From Prochlorococcus sp. MIT 0604 (GTDB lineage: Bacteria > Cyanobacteriota > Cyanobacteriia > PCC-6307 > Cyanobiaceae), in contig NZ_CP007753.1 of the NCBI RefSeq assembly GCF_000757845.1, positions 1,716,062-1,780,061 on the forward strand: 64,000 nt of DNA. The letters run 5' to 3'. Under the pieces are notes generated by a model. The model was not told the DNA's origin, did no database searches, and was given only the letters and a program-made list of their open reading frames with translations. Position numbers and translations under genes: made by a program. Shown piece after piece: positions 63,832 through 64,000 of this stretch (position 1 is its first letter; every line of letters begins with the position of its first letter).

Positions 63832-64000
63832 AATCCAAAAAAAATAGTGTCTGTGGAAATCAATTAAAAACAAGCATAATTTGTTGAAAAATACATAATA
63901 AATAATTTTATTTGTTAAATAAATTTAAAATTTTAGAATAAAGAAAAAACTATTAAACAAATAAAAAATTTTTTTCACATATTGTTTTCTGCGCAAACTT
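63832..64000. other. AT-rich gene-free end, candidate origin-proximal region
   Basis: No gene is visible after thrC. The stretch is extremely AT-rich, with runs such as ATAAATAATTTTATTTGTT. Two sequences differ by one base from the cyanobacterial DnaA box TTTTCCACA: TGTGGAAAT at 63852-63860 (inverted) and TTTTTCACA at 63971-63979. In Prochlorococcus chromosomes the start of numbering and dnaN follow thrC in my recollection, so this may be origin-proximal DNA. Two near-matches alone do not prove an origin. Confidence 0.4.

Overview
This window looks like the chromosome of a high-light-type marine Prochlorococcus, or a very close picocyanobacterium. The DNA is very AT-rich, genes are tightly packed, and there are no insertion sequences, CRISPR arrays or long intergenic stretches. 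The gene content is cyanobacterial: SqdB/SqdX sulfolipid synthesis, an acyl-lipid delta-9 desaturase, a cyanobacterial-type chorismate lyase, a DUF3134 protein, a group 2 sigma factor, a sucrose-phosphate synthase-like protein and a phytol/dolichol-kinase-like protein. The species call rests on remembered gene order and protein character, not on a search.

Layout. 0-5 kb: a cut-off SpoIID-like exported protein, rpmI-rplT, a TPR membrane protein, thiG, then sqdB-sqdX. 5-10.8 kb (minus strand): gcvP, gcvH, a PLP 'aluminium-resistance' lyase and an HTH-like hypothetical. 10.8-16.3 kb (plus): desC, rplI, dnaB, mnmG, chorismate lyase. 16.3-23.5 kb: a disordered charged protein, an SprT-like protein, a membrane-anchored NTF2-like protein beside an ATP-dependent DNA ligase, a 50-aa ORF, a VTT membrane protein, valS, an A-type Fe-S carrier and tRNA-Val(UAC). 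23.5-34.3 kb (plus): mazG-speE-speB, gcvT, aspS, pyrG, and queE-queC-pabB-pabC with 4-bp overlaps between several members. 34.3-45.5 kb: cobA, an MFS transporter overlapping ppk, a group 2 sigma factor, phytol/dolichol kinase, DAHP synthase, acnB, a ClC channel/antiporter. 45.5-55.4 kb: purU, a ThiO-like glycine oxidase, dnaK, aroE, rpsF, argG, small proteins, mraY, sucrose-phosphate synthase. 55.4-64 kb: uvrA, recN, an ABC1/UbiB kinase, a DUF1400 protein, thrC, and an AT-rich end that may border the replication origin.

Themes. Glycine and one-carbon/folate metabolism recurs: gcvP/H/T, purU, pabB/C, and the ThiO-like protein plus thiG, which use glycine for the thiamin thiazole. Aromatic and chorismate metabolism also recurs (DAHP synthase, aroE, chorismate lyase, pabB). 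Genome maintenance genes are dnaB, recN, uvrA and a second, ATP-dependent ligase. No phage, defence island or clearly new multi-gene system is visible. The most interesting non-coding signals are a bulged stem-loop directly before rpsF (candidate autoregulatory leader), a terminator hairpin buried in the last codons of purU, a hairpin between dnaK and aroE, two DnaA-box-like sites after thrC, and repeated tail-to-tail antisense overlaps, including one of 67 bp.

Several start codons were moved to an internal ATG where the longest open frame began at TTG/GTG or ran through another gene: rplI, valS, the VTT protein, the A-type carrier, cobA, the sigma factor, dnaK, rpsF, the DUF3134 protein and sucrose-phosphate synthase.
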